64,000 nt of DNA from NCBI RefSeq assembly GCF_000378165.1, contig NZ_KB899336.1, positions 141,092 to 205,091 of the forward strand. Reading direction: 5' to 3'. Source of the DNA: Saccharibacter floricola DSM 15669. GTDB taxonomy: Bacteria > Pseudomonadota > Alphaproteobacteria > Acetobacterales > Acetobacteraceae. The notes below the pieces were generated by a model that did no database searches, was not told the DNA's origin, and saw nothing but the letters and a program-made list of their open reading frames with translations. This document shows, one piece after another, positions 18,245 to 27,287 of this stretch (position 1 is its first letter; the number at the start of each line of letters is the position of its first letter). Made by a program: the position numbers and the translations under genes.

Positions 18245-20599
18245 TCACGATCCGTTACACTCCTCTGCAATATTATCGTCTTCCACCAGCGGCAAACAGA
18301 GTGTGACAAGCGTTCCTTGCTGGCTCTCCCCGAACTGGTCGTCATCATTGGACCGGCCCCCCTCACGACGATCCGTAAAAGTGATCCGGCCACCGTGAGC
18401 GTCCATGATCCGATGAACAATGGCAAGCCCTAGGCCCGTACCTTTTGGCTTATGGGTTACATAAGGCTCAATCAGCCGATGGCGTTCACCAGATGGCAAA
18501 CCAATACCATTATCACTCACGCCAATGACGGCTTCTTTATCGTTCACCTTCAACGATAAAACAATCTCCCCAATACACGGCCGCGTATCATCTATTTTGC
18601 GCCCTGTCATCGTGATCGCATCTGCTGCATTTTGCAAAAGATTAGTCAAACACTGCCCGATAAGGCGCCGGTCACACAAGACCATGACCCCTTTCGCCTC
18701 AAGCCCTTCTGTTCGATAGAGAATGTCAGGATGGGCATGGCGCTGCAAAATAGGTGCCTCTTGGCATAAACGCACAAGATCATACCGCGCCAATTCAGCT
18801 TGAGGCATACGCGCAAAAGACGAGAACTCATCAACCATGCGCCCAATATCGCCCACTTGGCGGATAATCGTCGCCACAAGCTGGTTATACGTATCAGGAT
18901 CACTTGTGATTTCCTTTTGAAAGCGCCGCCGCAACCTTTCGGCTGAAAGTTGGATGGGCGTTAACGGATTTTTTATTTCATGAGCAATCCGTCGTGCAAC
19001 ATCCGCCCATGCTGCCTTGCGCTGCGCCACTTGGAGCACCGTGATATCGTCAAAAGTGACGACATAACCATCAATATCACGCTCCCCTTTCTCCGTCGCC
19101 ACACGGACAAGAAGCGTGCGGCCAGCACGCGCGCCCCCGCCTTCACCCGGGCCGCCAGGAGCTTGTGCCCCTTCCGTGTCAATCTGCACTTCAGCGGTAT
19201 GTTCACGCTCAGGCACATGTTGTACGGCCTCTAACAACGATGCAAATTCGGGCACACACTCTACGAGTGCCCGGCCAATATACTGTTGTAGGTCACGCTG
19301 TAAGATCACCGAAGCTGCACGATTGGGCAGCTCCACCATCTGCCGGGTATCCAGCCCAATCACCCCTGCGGACACACCTGAGAGCACCGCTTCTGTAAAA
19401 CGCCGCCGCTCGTTGATCTGATCATAAGCCTTCATAAGCTCTGAACGCTGGCCTGCGAGCTGGTCTGTCATGCGGTTAAACGCCCAAGACAGCGTTTTAA
19501 CCTCATCATCGCGCTCAGTTGGCACGCCTTCAATCGGCACGCGCGCCTCTAGGTCTCCACGTGCAATACGACGCGCCGCAATAATCAGTCGGCTCAGCGG
19601 ATGAGCAATACGGTTCGCCAAAGCAAGGCCCGTTAGCATACCAACAGCGAGCACCAACAACCCCATCAGTGCCAAAATGAGGATGAGGGTTACCTGCGTT
19701 TTATTCCTGTTTCGCATCATACGCTGGTAATTATGCACCAACGTATTTGTACGCTGCATATGACGCATAATGTCTGGATCAACCGGACGTGTAATGACAA
19801 GAACAAGCCCCGAGCTTTCCCCCAGCGATACCACCGCCCTCACCACATGAGAGTCAGGCTGATCCAAGATGGCGACATCCCCCGCTTTCACCATCGCAAT
19901 GACTGACCGTGAAGGAAGCGCAAGCTGAGGGGATCCCTCCTTCCCCACGAACAACCCACCCGTGGCGATCACTTTATCGGATAAAGGGTCAAAAATAATG
20001 GCATCGCTCAACCCACGTTCTGTCACTTCATCTTCTAGAAGCGTTTGAAGCCGGGAAGGCGCATGGAAAAGATCCGTCCCATGCGCAAAAAACTCATCAT
20101 TTTGGATCGTCAACAAGGTGTTAGCGAGTGCAAAGGCTTCCGTGCGTGTGTTCTCATTATGCTCACGCAAATAACCCGCAGCGACCGAGCGCGCTTCGCT
20201 CAATGCCGTATTCACACGATTGGAAAACCAAATCTCCACACCATAATGGAAAAAGAGTGCCGATAATGCCCCAACCATCAACGTGGGTGCCACGGCAATC
20301 ACACCAAACAGCGTCACAAGGCGGACATGCAGCCTCGCTCCTGCCATGCCCATCCGTCTCTCGGCTTGCATTCGCCCAATCTGGCCAATAGCCGCCGCAC
20401 CGATCAACAATAAGGTGATGAAGTCCAGAAGGAATAGAAGGGCCTGCACCTGTGGAATATGCGCCACCGACATACCACTCGCGAGCACCCAGAAGGTGGT
20501 CAACGCTAAAAAAAGCGCCAAAACGGTAAGCGACACAATGCCATCGGCACTGACAAGCCGAGCGAGGAAGCGCCGTATCCACCGTGTCGAACGCCTCAT
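18245..20599 (-). CDS. ntrY: Nitrogen regulation sensor histidine kinase NtrY
   Basis: NtrY is the membrane kinase for NtrX. The 784-residue protein has N-terminal transmembrane helices in the first about 110 residues and a periplasmic sensing region. Another helix (about 305–330, LILILALMGLLVLAVGMLTG) leads to a HAMP domain (RIAHPLSRLIIAARRIARGDLEARVP), followed by a PAS-like segment. The HisKA domain shows the H-box ARRIAHEIKNPLTPIQLS, then an ATPase domain with GVSDNGIGLP and GTGLGLAIVHRIMDAHGG. It starts four bases after the ntrC-like stop. Confidence 0.96.
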   Translation of the reverse strand: MRRSTRWIRRFLARLVSADGIVSLTVLALFLALTTFWVLASGMSVAHIPQVQALLFLLDFITLLLIGAAAIGQIGRMQAERRMGMAGARLHVRLVTLFGVIAVAPTLMVGALSALFFHYGVEIWFSNRVNTALSEARSVAAGYLREHNENTRTEAFALANTLLTIQNDEFFAHGTDLFHAPSRLQTLLEDEVTERGLSDAIIFDPLSDKVIATGGLFVGKEGSPQLALPSRSVIAMVKAGDVAILDQPDSHVVRAVVSLGESSGLVLVITRPVDPDIMRHMQRTNTLVHNYQRMMRNRNKTQVTLILILALMGLLVLAVGMLTGLALANRIAHPLSRLIIAARRIARGDLEARVPIEGVPTERDDEVKTLSWAFNRMTDQLAGQRSELMKAYDQINERRRFTEAVLSGVSAGVIGLDTRQMVELPNRAASVILQRDLQQYIGRALVECVPEFASLLEAVQHVPEREHTAEVQIDTEGAQAPGGPGEGGGARAGRTLLVRVATEKGERDIDGYVVTFDDITVLQVAQRKAAWADVARRIAHEIKNPLTPIQLSAERLRRRFQKEITSDPDTYNQLVATIIRQVGDIGRMVDEFSSFARMPQAELARYDLVRLCQEAPILQRHAHPDILYRTEGLEAKGVMVLCDRRLIGQCLTNLLQNAADAITMTGRKIDDTRPCIGEIVLSLKVNDKEAVIGVSDNGIGLPSGERHRLIEPYVTHKPKGTGLGLAIVHRIMDAHGGRITFTDRREGGRSNDDDQFGESQQGTLVTLCLPLVEDDNIAEECNGS

Positions 20600-20603
20600 C
20601 GTA

Positions 20604-21284
20604 TCATCCCCCCTTCGGTAGACTGATCCCTAGGTCTCGAATACGCTTCCGCAGCGTATTGCGATTAACACCCAGTAAAGAAGCAGCACGCAACTGATTG
20701 CCGCCTGTATGATGAAGCACCATAGAAATTAACGGCTTCTCTACCGCCCCGACCACTTGCGCATGCAGCATGCACCCACCTGCTTCAAGACCAGCCTCCA
20801 CATAGCTACGCATCGCAGGCTCCAATACAGAAGAAAGGCCGGGGCTGCCTTTATGATCAGGCAAAGCGCGTACCGCTTTAATCCGCTCTGGGCCCAAACG
20901 CTGACTGGCCGTTAACCCCTCTAACCAATGATGGAGCGGCTCTTCTAACTGACCATCACGCAATAAGAGACCATGGTCATAACGGCTGGCCACCATCAGG
21001 CGAACATCATGATCTCGGCTTAAGAGCAGATCAGCAACACGCTTCTGTAGCTCTGTGGTCAGGCAATCCAACTCATCAATCAGCAACGTGCCGCCCTGCG
21101 CTTGCTCCACCCAGCCCGTCACCTCTCTTGAGCCAAATAAATACTCACTCCGCAACGCTTGCGGGATTGACGTCAGCTGTGCCTCAATAAAAGCTGCCCG
21201 TGCACGCGCACTATGAGCATGCAGCTTACGGGCCACTTCCAGACGCTCAATCCGACTCGTTCCGTAAAGAAAAAGCGTCTTCAT
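20604..21284 (-). CDS. Truncated, degenerate NtrC-like protein
   Basis: The position between dusB and ntrY is that of ntrC, but the protein has only 226 residues against about 470–480 for NtrC. There is no receiver domain. The start lands inside the AAA+ domain, where the P-loop GESGTGKE is degraded to GTSRIERL (residues about 8–15). The GAFTGA loop is replaced by FGSREVTG, while a Walker B-like GGTLLIDELD remains. The C-terminal Fis-type HTH, HTGGNQLRAASLLGVNRNTL (about 195–214), is intact. It may be a DNA-binding protein without phosphorylation or ATPase control. It is not simply broken, because the frame is clean. Confidence 0.8.
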   Translation of the reverse strand: MKTLFLYGTSRIERLEVARKLHAHSARARAAFIEAQLTSIPQALRSEYLFGSREVTGWVEQAQGGTLLIDELDCLTTELQKRVADLLLSRDHDVRLMVASRYDHGLLLRDGQLEEPLHHWLEGLTASQRLGPERIKAVRALPDHKGSPGLSSVLEPAMRSYVEAGLEAGGCMLHAQVVGAVEKPLISMVLHHTGGNQLRAASLLGVNRNTLRKRIRDLGISLPKGG

Positions 21285-21347
21285 CAGAGCACCCCGCTCT
21301 GTTCACGCAAAATAAGCCAGCAACCCACCGTCAATAGACCTAACCAA

Positions 21348-22451
21348 TTAGGCCGCATGACGCGCCGCCGTTCCTTCACGATCGCGCACAAAACCCGCGG
21401 CAATTAACGTATCGTAGAACTGCGTCAAATGCTCCACAACCTCCGGGGCGGAACTCATATGATTGACAGCCGCACGAAAAGCAGCAGACCCCGGGAGACC
21501 CGCAGAATACCAGGACACATGTTTACGCGCGAGACGAAGGCCAGGATGCTCCCCAAAATGATCCAGCATCATTTGGTAATGCTTCAGCACAATATGTTTT
21601 TCTGTTGCCAGATCGGGGTCCGGCACATCCTGTCCTGTACGGAGGGACTGCACAAGCTGGGCAGGGAACCACGGCCTTCCATAACACCCACGACCAACCA
21701 TCACGCCATCCGCTCCAGATTGTGTCAGCGCTTCACGCGCATCGGCAATACTGGTGATGTCACCATTGACGATCACGGGGAGATCCATGGCCTCTTTCAC
21801 TAACCGCACAAAAGCCCAATCGGCCGTGCCATTATAGAACATCTGCCGTGTTCGACCATGCACCGTGATCATGCGAATCCCACATTCCTGCGCGATCTTC
21901 GCTAAACGCGGCGCATTCAGATTGGTGTGATCCCAGCCCATCCGCATCTTCAGCGTTACCGGCACATCCACCGCTTTCACTGTCGCTTCAAGAAGGCGAG
22001 CGGTCAGGGCTTCATCACGCATAAGGGAAGAGCCCGCCATTTGACCGATAGCCACCTTTTTCACAGGGCAACCGACGTTAATATCAATCACATCAGCCCC
22101 ACCATCGACAGCAATCCGGGCAGCTTGCGCCATCGCCTCGGGGTCACATCCAGCAAGCTGCACAGCATTAAGCCCGTCTTTTCCAGCTGTGCGCGCCATA
22201 CGCATCGTATTCTCATTTTCACGAATCATCGCCCAAGAGGCGATCATTTCCGACACGACGAGACCAGCGCCGAGCTCACGCGCAAGACGACGAAATGGAA
22301 GGTCTGTTACACCAGACATAGGGGCAAGAATAACCGGATCCTCAATCACCTTGCCGCCACCCAAAGAAATCGGCGGCAGGGAGAAAAGAGGAGTAGAAGC
22401 AGAGCCCGGCTCTACCTGAACAGAAGACGATGGGAAGGAAATGGCATTCAT
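21348..22451 (-). CDS. dusB: tRNA-dihydrouridine synthase DusB
   Basis: DusB reduces uridine to dihydrouridine in tRNA D-loops using FMN. The 367-residue protein contains [19 protein letters not shown] (about 41–59), [12 protein letters not shown] and [11 protein letters not shown] with the active-site Cys. [13 protein letters not shown] and the FMN phosphate-binding [16 protein letters not shown] follow. The extra 30-residue N-terminus before the core is Ser/Pro-rich. It begins the dusB–ntr–hfq–hflX gene series, as in many alphaproteobacteria. Confidence 0.96.
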   Translation of the reverse strand: MNAISFPSSSVQVEPGSASTPLFSLPPISLGGGKVIEDPVILAPMSGVTDLPFRRLARELGAGLVVSEMIASWAMIRENENTMRMARTAGKDGLNAVQLAGCDPEAMAQAARIAVDGGADVIDINVGCPVKKVAIGQMAGSSLMRDEALTARLLEATVKAVDVPVTLKMRMGWDHTNLNAPRLAKIAQECGIRMITVHGRTRQMFYNGTADWAFVRLVKEAMDLPVIVNGDITSIADAREALTQSGADGVMVGRGCYGRPWFPAQLVQSLRTGQDVPDPDLATEKHIVLKHYQMMLDHFGEHPGLRLARKHVSWYSAGLPGSAAFRAAVNHMSSAPEVVEHLTQFYDTLIAAGFVRDREGTAARHAA

Positions 22452-22506
22452 AGGCCGCCTAATTTAGCGCCCCCCCTGCAAAAGCGCAACAAATCCCCAC
22501 GTTCGT

Positions 22507-22791
22507 TCAGCCTTTTTTCAACACAGATATCCGAGAGGCCATCCCCTGAATTTCCTGCTTATGACGCGCCATTCCTTCGGGCGTGATCACAAACCGCCCA
22601 TTCTCTCTCTGACGCGCAAAACCACGCTCAACAAGACGATCTAGGCAAGGACGATCTTTAAGAGGCTGTCTAAAATCTGGAAGCTGAGCTCCCGCAGGTG
22701 CAGCCGCAGGCCGCCCTCCATCACCACTCAGCCACAGACGATGCAGCGCGGAGCGGCAGCAGGTTTCAAGATAGGGATCATCCCAACTCAT
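22507..22791 (-). CDS. Small conserved-type hypothetical protein
   Basis: This 94-residue protein is not recognised. It starts SWDDPYLETCCRSALHRLW and has an Ala/Pro-rich middle. Its second half, CLDRLVERGFARQRENGRFVITPEGMARHKQEI, reads like a winged-helix wing and recognition region (a 'LVERGF…NGRFVITPEG' pattern is common in such small wHTH proteins). DNA binding is therefore possible but unproven. It lies upstream of dusB on the same strand with a 55-base gap, and diverges from pyrD. Confidence 0.6.
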   Translation of the reverse strand: MSWDDPYLETCCRSALHRLWLSGDGGRPAAAPAGAQLPDFRQPLKDRPCLDRLVERGFARQRENGRFVITPEGMARHKQEIQGMASRISVLKKG

Positions 22792-22893
22792 GCTATCTCT
22801 ACCTTTTGAAATTCGTTACACTGAACAAGAAGGCTGGGCGCCGCCAAAGAACGTGGTGCGGCGATAGCGGGTTGTAAAGTCAAAGGAAACTTC

Positions 22894-23967
22894 ATGATGA
22901 TTGATACCAGTACGATCGCAAGTTGGGTGCTCCGCCACGTTAATCCTGAGCTCGCTCATGAAATCGCTGTCCATTCCATTCGCTCGGGCTTTGCAGGGAG
23001 CGCCCCTGCCGATGACCCTGCTTTAACCACCACAGCTCTTGGCCATTCTTTCTCCAACCCTATTGGTCTCGCAGCGGGGTTCGATAAAAATGCGCGCGCC
23101 GTTCGAGGTCTCGCCAAACTTGGCTTCAGCCATATTGAAACCGGGACTGTGACACCTCGTCCTCAGCCTGGCAATCCACGCCCTCGTCTTTTCCGCCTTC
23201 CAGAAGATGGAGCGATTATTAATCGTATGGGCTTTAACAGCTGTGGGATTGATCGTTTTTGCCAAAATCTCTCCCTCCTCTACCGCCCCGCTAGCGACGG
23301 CACCGTTCAGGCCGCGACGGCCCCCATCGGCATTAATCTTGGGATTAACAAAACCGGCTCAGCTCCGTTGAAAGACTACCCCGCTCTTGTCGGCCGGGTA
23401 AAAAACTATGCTGATTACATCACCATCAATCTTTCATCCCCCAACACACCAGGTCTGCGTGACCTACAAGGGTCTGATACGATCAGCCGCCTTCTTGATG
23501 CTATTAAGCAAGCTCACCCTGACCATCCCCCTCTCCTCGTCAAACTTGCGCCAGATCTCAGCGACGATTCGTACCGACCAATCGTTAATGCAGCCATTAA
23601 TAGCGGGGCCAATGGTTTAATTCTCACCAACACAACCCTTGCGCGCCCCAAAAGCCTCACCTCCTCTCATGCTCTTGAAACAGGCGGCCTCTCTGGTGCA
23701 CCCCTTAAGGCACGTTCCAGTGATGTCTTACGGCTTGTCTCTCAACTTGCCCATGGGCAACTCACCTTGATTTCCTCGGGGGGCATCACGACAGGACGTG
23801 ATATTCTTGATCGCCTCAAAATGGGGGCAAGCTTGGTTCAAATCTATACAGCCTTTATTTATGAAGGCCCCGCCGCTCTTGTACGGTTGAAAAAGGAACT
23901 CCTAGAAGCCATGCGTGCTGATAATATTTCCTCTCTTGCTGAGCTCACGCCCTATTCTAAGCGTTAA
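22894..23967 (+). CDS. pyrD: Quinone-dependent dihydroorotate dehydrogenase
   Basis: PyrD oxidises dihydroorotate to orotate in pyrimidine synthesis, passing electrons to quinone at the inner membrane. The 357-residue class 2 enzyme has the N-terminal membrane-associating helix (SWVLRHVNPELAHEIAVH). NPIGLAAGFDKNARAV follows, then HIETGTVTPRPQPGNPRPRL and FNSCGIDRF. TINLSSPNTPGLRDLQ and the FMN site LISSGGI plus GASLVQIYTAFIYEGP complete it. AAAGGAAA lies seven bases before the ATG. It stands alone between divergent and co-directional unrelated genes. Confidence 0.97.
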   Translation: MMIDTSTIASWVLRHVNPELAHEIAVHSIRSGFAGSAPADDPALTTTALGHSFSNPIGLAAGFDKNARAVRGLAKLGFSHIETGTVTPRPQPGNPRPRLFRLPEDGAIINRMGFNSCGIDRFCQNLSLLYRPASDGTVQAATAPIGINLGINKTGSAPLKDYPALVGRVKNYADYITINLSSPNTPGLRDLQGSDTISRLLDAIKQAHPDHPPLLVKLAPDLSDDSYRPIVNAAINSGANGLILTNTTLARPKSLTSSHALETGGLSGAPLKARSSDVLRLVSQLAHGQLTLISSGGITTGRDILDRLKMGASLVQIYTAFIYEGPAALVRLKKELLEAMRADNISSLAELTPYSKR

Positions 23968-24144
23968 AGCCAACACGATACCTTAACCCGCGAGGCCGTA
24001 ATATGGGGAAACATCCCGTACCCTGCGGCTTCCATCTCAGAGAAAATACCATTATTATGACGATCTGTGCGGGTTATCATTTTTGCCGAACCCGCCAGCT
24101 TCAACGCCCTTAGCCACCTTTAGCAATGGAGAATGGTACGCCTC

Positions 24145-25662
24145 ATGAAAACTGCTCTGGTCGGGATTATCCGCAATGAGGCAAGTGACCTTCTCGCTTG
24201 GATAGGCTGGCATGCCCTACTTGGAGTAGATACATTCGTACTCTTCGATGATGGGTCTGATGACGGCACACGCGCCCTCTTAAAGGCTGCCTCCGTGCAG
24301 CATGATATCCGTGTGTTTTTCATTAATGAACTGCACGGAACCTCATGGAAACCCCAGCAGCCTGTTTATTGGGAGCGCCAAAGAATCGTCTATATGGATG
24401 CCCTTCACGCACTCAAAGAAAGTGTGGATTGGGTCGGTTTCCTTGATACAGACGAATATCTAGCCCTGCACCGGCACGATACGCTGAAAAATTTCCTTCG
24501 TAGTTTTGGCCCCGATGTCGGTGCTGTCGGTATTCATTGGTGCCTTTATGGCAGTAGCGGGCACATCACCCGTCCCGACATGCCTCCCTTTTATGCCTAT
24601 ACACGCCACAGCACAGAAGATAACCCCGTTAATCGGCACATTAAGACCTTTTTGCGCCCACAATGCTGGAATGGCGAGTGGGAAAATGCCTACGCTTTCC
24701 CCCTTAAAGAAGGCCGTTATGTTGATCCTGACGGGCGTGACCTGAGCTGGGGTGCTCAGGTTGGCATGACAGAAGCACTGCCTGATTGGGCCACAGCGCG
24801 TATCATGCATTTTCGTGTGCGAAGCCTAGAGCATTTTGTCGAGCGCGCACGCCGTCGGCGTGATAGCCGCCTTACCTTGGCGGATTTTAACGAAGATGAC
24901 TGCAATGACAGCCAAGATAGCCGCCATCAAGGACGCACACCTCTTGTACTTGACTGGATGCGGAAAACCGTTTTTCAGGGGGTTGGAGAGGCGCTCAATA
25001 ACCTCCCATTACCAGCCTCCAGACCAGAGCAGATCTCCGTCGCACGGCCTCAGCCACCTTATAACCTTGCTGTTTCACGCCTTATACCGTGGAATAATGA
25101 CAAGCTGGAGATTCACGGCTCACGTGTTTGCTCACAAGGTCTGGCTAAAAACAATACGGGCCTCTTTGTTTTACACACCGCTTCTATGCCCCATCAGGGT
25201 TTCCTCTTCGCACTTGATCTCAAGGATAATATCCTCGACTTCTCCATTTTGGCGGATAGTCGCTTAACAGGTTTTCTAGGCTACAATCTTGTTCCAACCG
25301 AAAGAGCTGATCACGTTGCTTTACAACAAATAGGGGGAATGAGCCGCCGCCACGCATACCTCACCACAGTGCCCGGCGAACCCCTCATTGCGGATCGGCC
25401 TGTTCCCCATTTATGGGAAACGTTCAGCCTTGCTCCTGCATATGCGGCCCCTGATGGACGCTCATGGAATGAGCTTTCATTCATACGGTTACTGGAAAAC
25501 ACTCTGCGCCATCCGGTCACTCTCGGTACCATCGCCCATATGGCCCACAAAGATCGGCTAGCCACGATCCGCCTTCTTCCGCTCCTATACAATGTTCTCT
25601 CAGAAGACGATCAAAAATATCTGGCAGCTCAGCTTGGCCCCTTTGCGCCCTTTGTCTTGTAA
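24145..25662 (+). CDS. Glycosyltransferase family 2/92-like protein
   Basis: The N-terminal 250 residues form a Glyco_tranf_2_4/GT92-type domain. KTALVGIIRNEASDLLAWIGWH is followed by VDTFVLFDDGSDDGT and the metal-binding DxD in WVGFLDTDEYLAL. A conserved HIKTFLRP and HFRVRSLEHFVERARRR follow. The C-terminal half (about 260–505) is unassigned and may bind a substrate or carry a β-rich domain. An ATG four codons earlier (24133) is too close to the GGAG at 24128–24131, so 24145 is preferred. The acceptor is unknown. It is likely a cytosolic enzyme for surface polysaccharide or glycoprotein synthesis. Confidence 0.8.
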   Translation: MKTALVGIIRNEASDLLAWIGWHALLGVDTFVLFDDGSDDGTRALLKAASVQHDIRVFFINELHGTSWKPQQPVYWERQRIVYMDALHALKESVDWVGFLDTDEYLALHRHDTLKNFLRSFGPDVGAVGIHWCLYGSSGHITRPDMPPFYAYTRHSTEDNPVNRHIKTFLRPQCWNGEWENAYAFPLKEGRYVDPDGRDLSWGAQVGMTEALPDWATARIMHFRVRSLEHFVERARRRRDSRLTLADFNEDDCNDSQDSRHQGRTPLVLDWMRKTVFQGVGEALNNLPLPASRPEQISVARPQPPYNLAVSRLIPWNNDKLEIHGSRVCSQGLAKNNTGLFVLHTASMPHQGFLFALDLKDNILDFSILADSRLTGFLGYNLVPTERADHVALQQIGGMSRRHAYLTTVPGEPLIADRPVPHLWETFSLAPAYAAPDGRSWNELSFIRLLENTLRHPVTLGTIAHMAHKDRLATIRLLPLLYNVLSEDDQKYLAAQLGPFAPFVL

Positions 25663-25685
25663 ACATACGCTGTCATCCACCGTAT

Positions 25686-25725
25686 AAAAAACCCCCTCTC
25701 TTCATATGGAAGAGAGGGGTTTTTT
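25686..25725. terminator. Bidirectional terminator between the glycosyltransferase and sugar-porter genes
   Basis: CCCCTCTCTTC (25693–25703) and GAAGAGAGGGG (25709–25719) form a perfect 11-pair stem with a five-base loop. A-tracts flank it on the left and T-tracts on the right, so it can stop transcription from both convergent genes. Confidence 0.92.
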
Positions 25726-25759
25726 ATGTCGGGAATAGTGAAAAGCCTTCTAAGAAGCC

Positions 25760-27199
25760 TTAACGCCCCAATTTACGAAGTTTCACACCTTTCATCAGGC
25801 GCTCTTCAATCACTGCCAGCGCCATACCCTTTGTTTCTGGAACTAATAGGATAGTCAAAATAAGGAAGAGTGCATTCAACGCCCCTACCAACCAGAATGT
25901 GCCTGCTGCCCCCAACGTTTCCATCAATGTGAGTGCACTCAAACCAACGATCATATTGGTGACCCAGTTCGTCAACGTGGACGCAGCCATACCAAAATCA
26001 CGTCCGCCTATAGGCTGAATCTCAGAACACAAGACCCACATCAACGGCCCCGCCGACATCGCATGTCCTGCACAGAAAACCATCAGCACAAAAACTGCCG
26101 CCATCTGCGCACCGCTGGAGCCCATACCAGAATGGAGCAAGCAGCCTAAAACAACCATGGCGATCGCCATCACCGTAAAACCGACATACAGGATGGGTTT
26201 ACGTCCCCAACGATCGACCAGACCAACAGCCACAAAGGTGGCAAACATGTTGACCATCCCGATAATGGCCGTGCACCATACTTGGGACTGCGTATCGAAC
26301 TTCGCATATTCCAAAATTTTCGGCGCATAAAACATCACAATATTGATGCCAGCAAATTGCTGCATCGCCTGCAGCATAATGCCCAAGCCGACCGAACGAC
26401 GAAAATTGGAATTCGTCCGGAAGAGCTTCCAACCATCCTGCTTGGTTTCAAGTTGCAGACGAATGGCCTGAATCTCTTTCGCCGCTTCCAACGGGTCATT
26501 GCGCAGATCCAACATGATCTGCCGGGCCTCTCTGTGACGCCCCTGCATCACCAACCAACGTGGACTATAGGGAAGGAAGAGCACCCCAATCAAAAAGAGC
26601 GCCGCAGGGAAGGCCGCTACCCCGAACATCCAGCGCCAGTCACCACTATAAGAAAAATACGTATCAGATAAAAACGCGACAAAAATACCCACTGTCAGCA
26701 TCAACTGATAGGTGGAAACCATCGCTCCACGGGAATCCTCACTCGCAATTTCAGACAAATATAATGGTGCCGTAAAGGCCGATAGCCCAACAGCAACCCC
26801 CATCACGACACGAAAGGCAATCATCGAGGGGATAGACCAGCTTAAAGCACAGCCTGCCGCTCCAACAGCGAAGACAGCAGCACCCAAGATAAGAGCGCGT
26901 TTTCGGCCCATATGATGAGACAGCCATCCCGCGCTAACAGACCCAACAGCCGCGCCGGCCATCATTGAGCTCACCACCCAAGAAAGGGCCAAGGTGGAAG
27001 CATGAAATTGCTTACCAAAAAAAGCGAGCGCCCCTGACACCACGCCGATATCAATCCCTGACATCAGCCCAGCGAGAGCCGCAACAACACCAATGGCTAA
27101 AATTTTAAAGCGTGTCGGATCAAAAAACGATGTTGAATCGTCTTCCATACCCTCCGCAGGTGTTACACCCTGTCCTTGACGGGCCTCTTCTTCAACCAT
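25760..27199 (-). CDS. MFS sugar porter (copy 1)
   Basis: This 479-residue sugar:proton symporter-type protein has twelve predicted membrane segments. Sugar-porter signatures are GLMSGIDIGVVSGAL in TM1, LSHHMGRKRALILGA in loop 2–3, PYSPRWLVMQGRHREAR after TM6, VDRWGRKPILYVG in loop 8–9, and the C-terminal VPETKGMALAVIEERL. Such carriers take up glucose, galactose or pentoses, and the substrate is not predictable by eye. It lies directly downstream of a close paralogue in the same orientation, about 90 bases apart, evidence of tandem duplication. A strong bidirectional terminator follows. Confidence 0.92.
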   Translation of the reverse strand: MVEEEARQGQGVTPAEGMEDDSTSFFDPTRFKILAIGVVAALAGLMSGIDIGVVSGALAFFGKQFHASTLALSWVVSSMMAGAAVGSVSAGWLSHHMGRKRALILGAAVFAVGAAGCALSWSIPSMIAFRVVMGVAVGLSAFTAPLYLSEIASEDSRGAMVSTYQLMLTVGIFVAFLSDTYFSYSGDWRWMFGVAAFPAALFLIGVLFLPYSPRWLVMQGRHREARQIMLDLRNDPLEAAKEIQAIRLQLETKQDGWKLFRTNSNFRRSVGLGIMLQAMQQFAGINIVMFYAPKILEYAKFDTQSQVWCTAIIGMVNMFATFVAVGLVDRWGRKPILYVGFTVMAIAMVVLGCLLHSGMGSSGAQMAAVFVLMVFCAGHAMSAGPLMWVLCSEIQPIGGRDFGMAASTLTNWVTNMIVGLSALTLMETLGAAGTFWLVGALNALFLILTILLVPETKGMALAVIEERLMKGVKLRKLGR

Positions 27200-27234
27200 G
27201 ATTTTGGTTAGACCTTTCCTCTAAACAACGGCTC

Positions 27235-27280
27235 GAAGGTTATTATGGAAACGCTTCTCATACGATCCGTAATAACCTTC
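27235..27280. repeat. 11-bp inverted repeat between the paired sugar-porter genes
   Basis: GAAGGTTATTA (27235–27245) and TAATAACCTTC (27270–27280) are perfect inverse complements separated by 24 bases. They fill most of the gap between the two sugar-porter genes. No T-run follows in the transcribed direction, so it could be an mRNA-stabilising or partial-termination structure, or an operator. Confidence 0.6.
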
Positions 27281-27287
27281 CCCCTGC

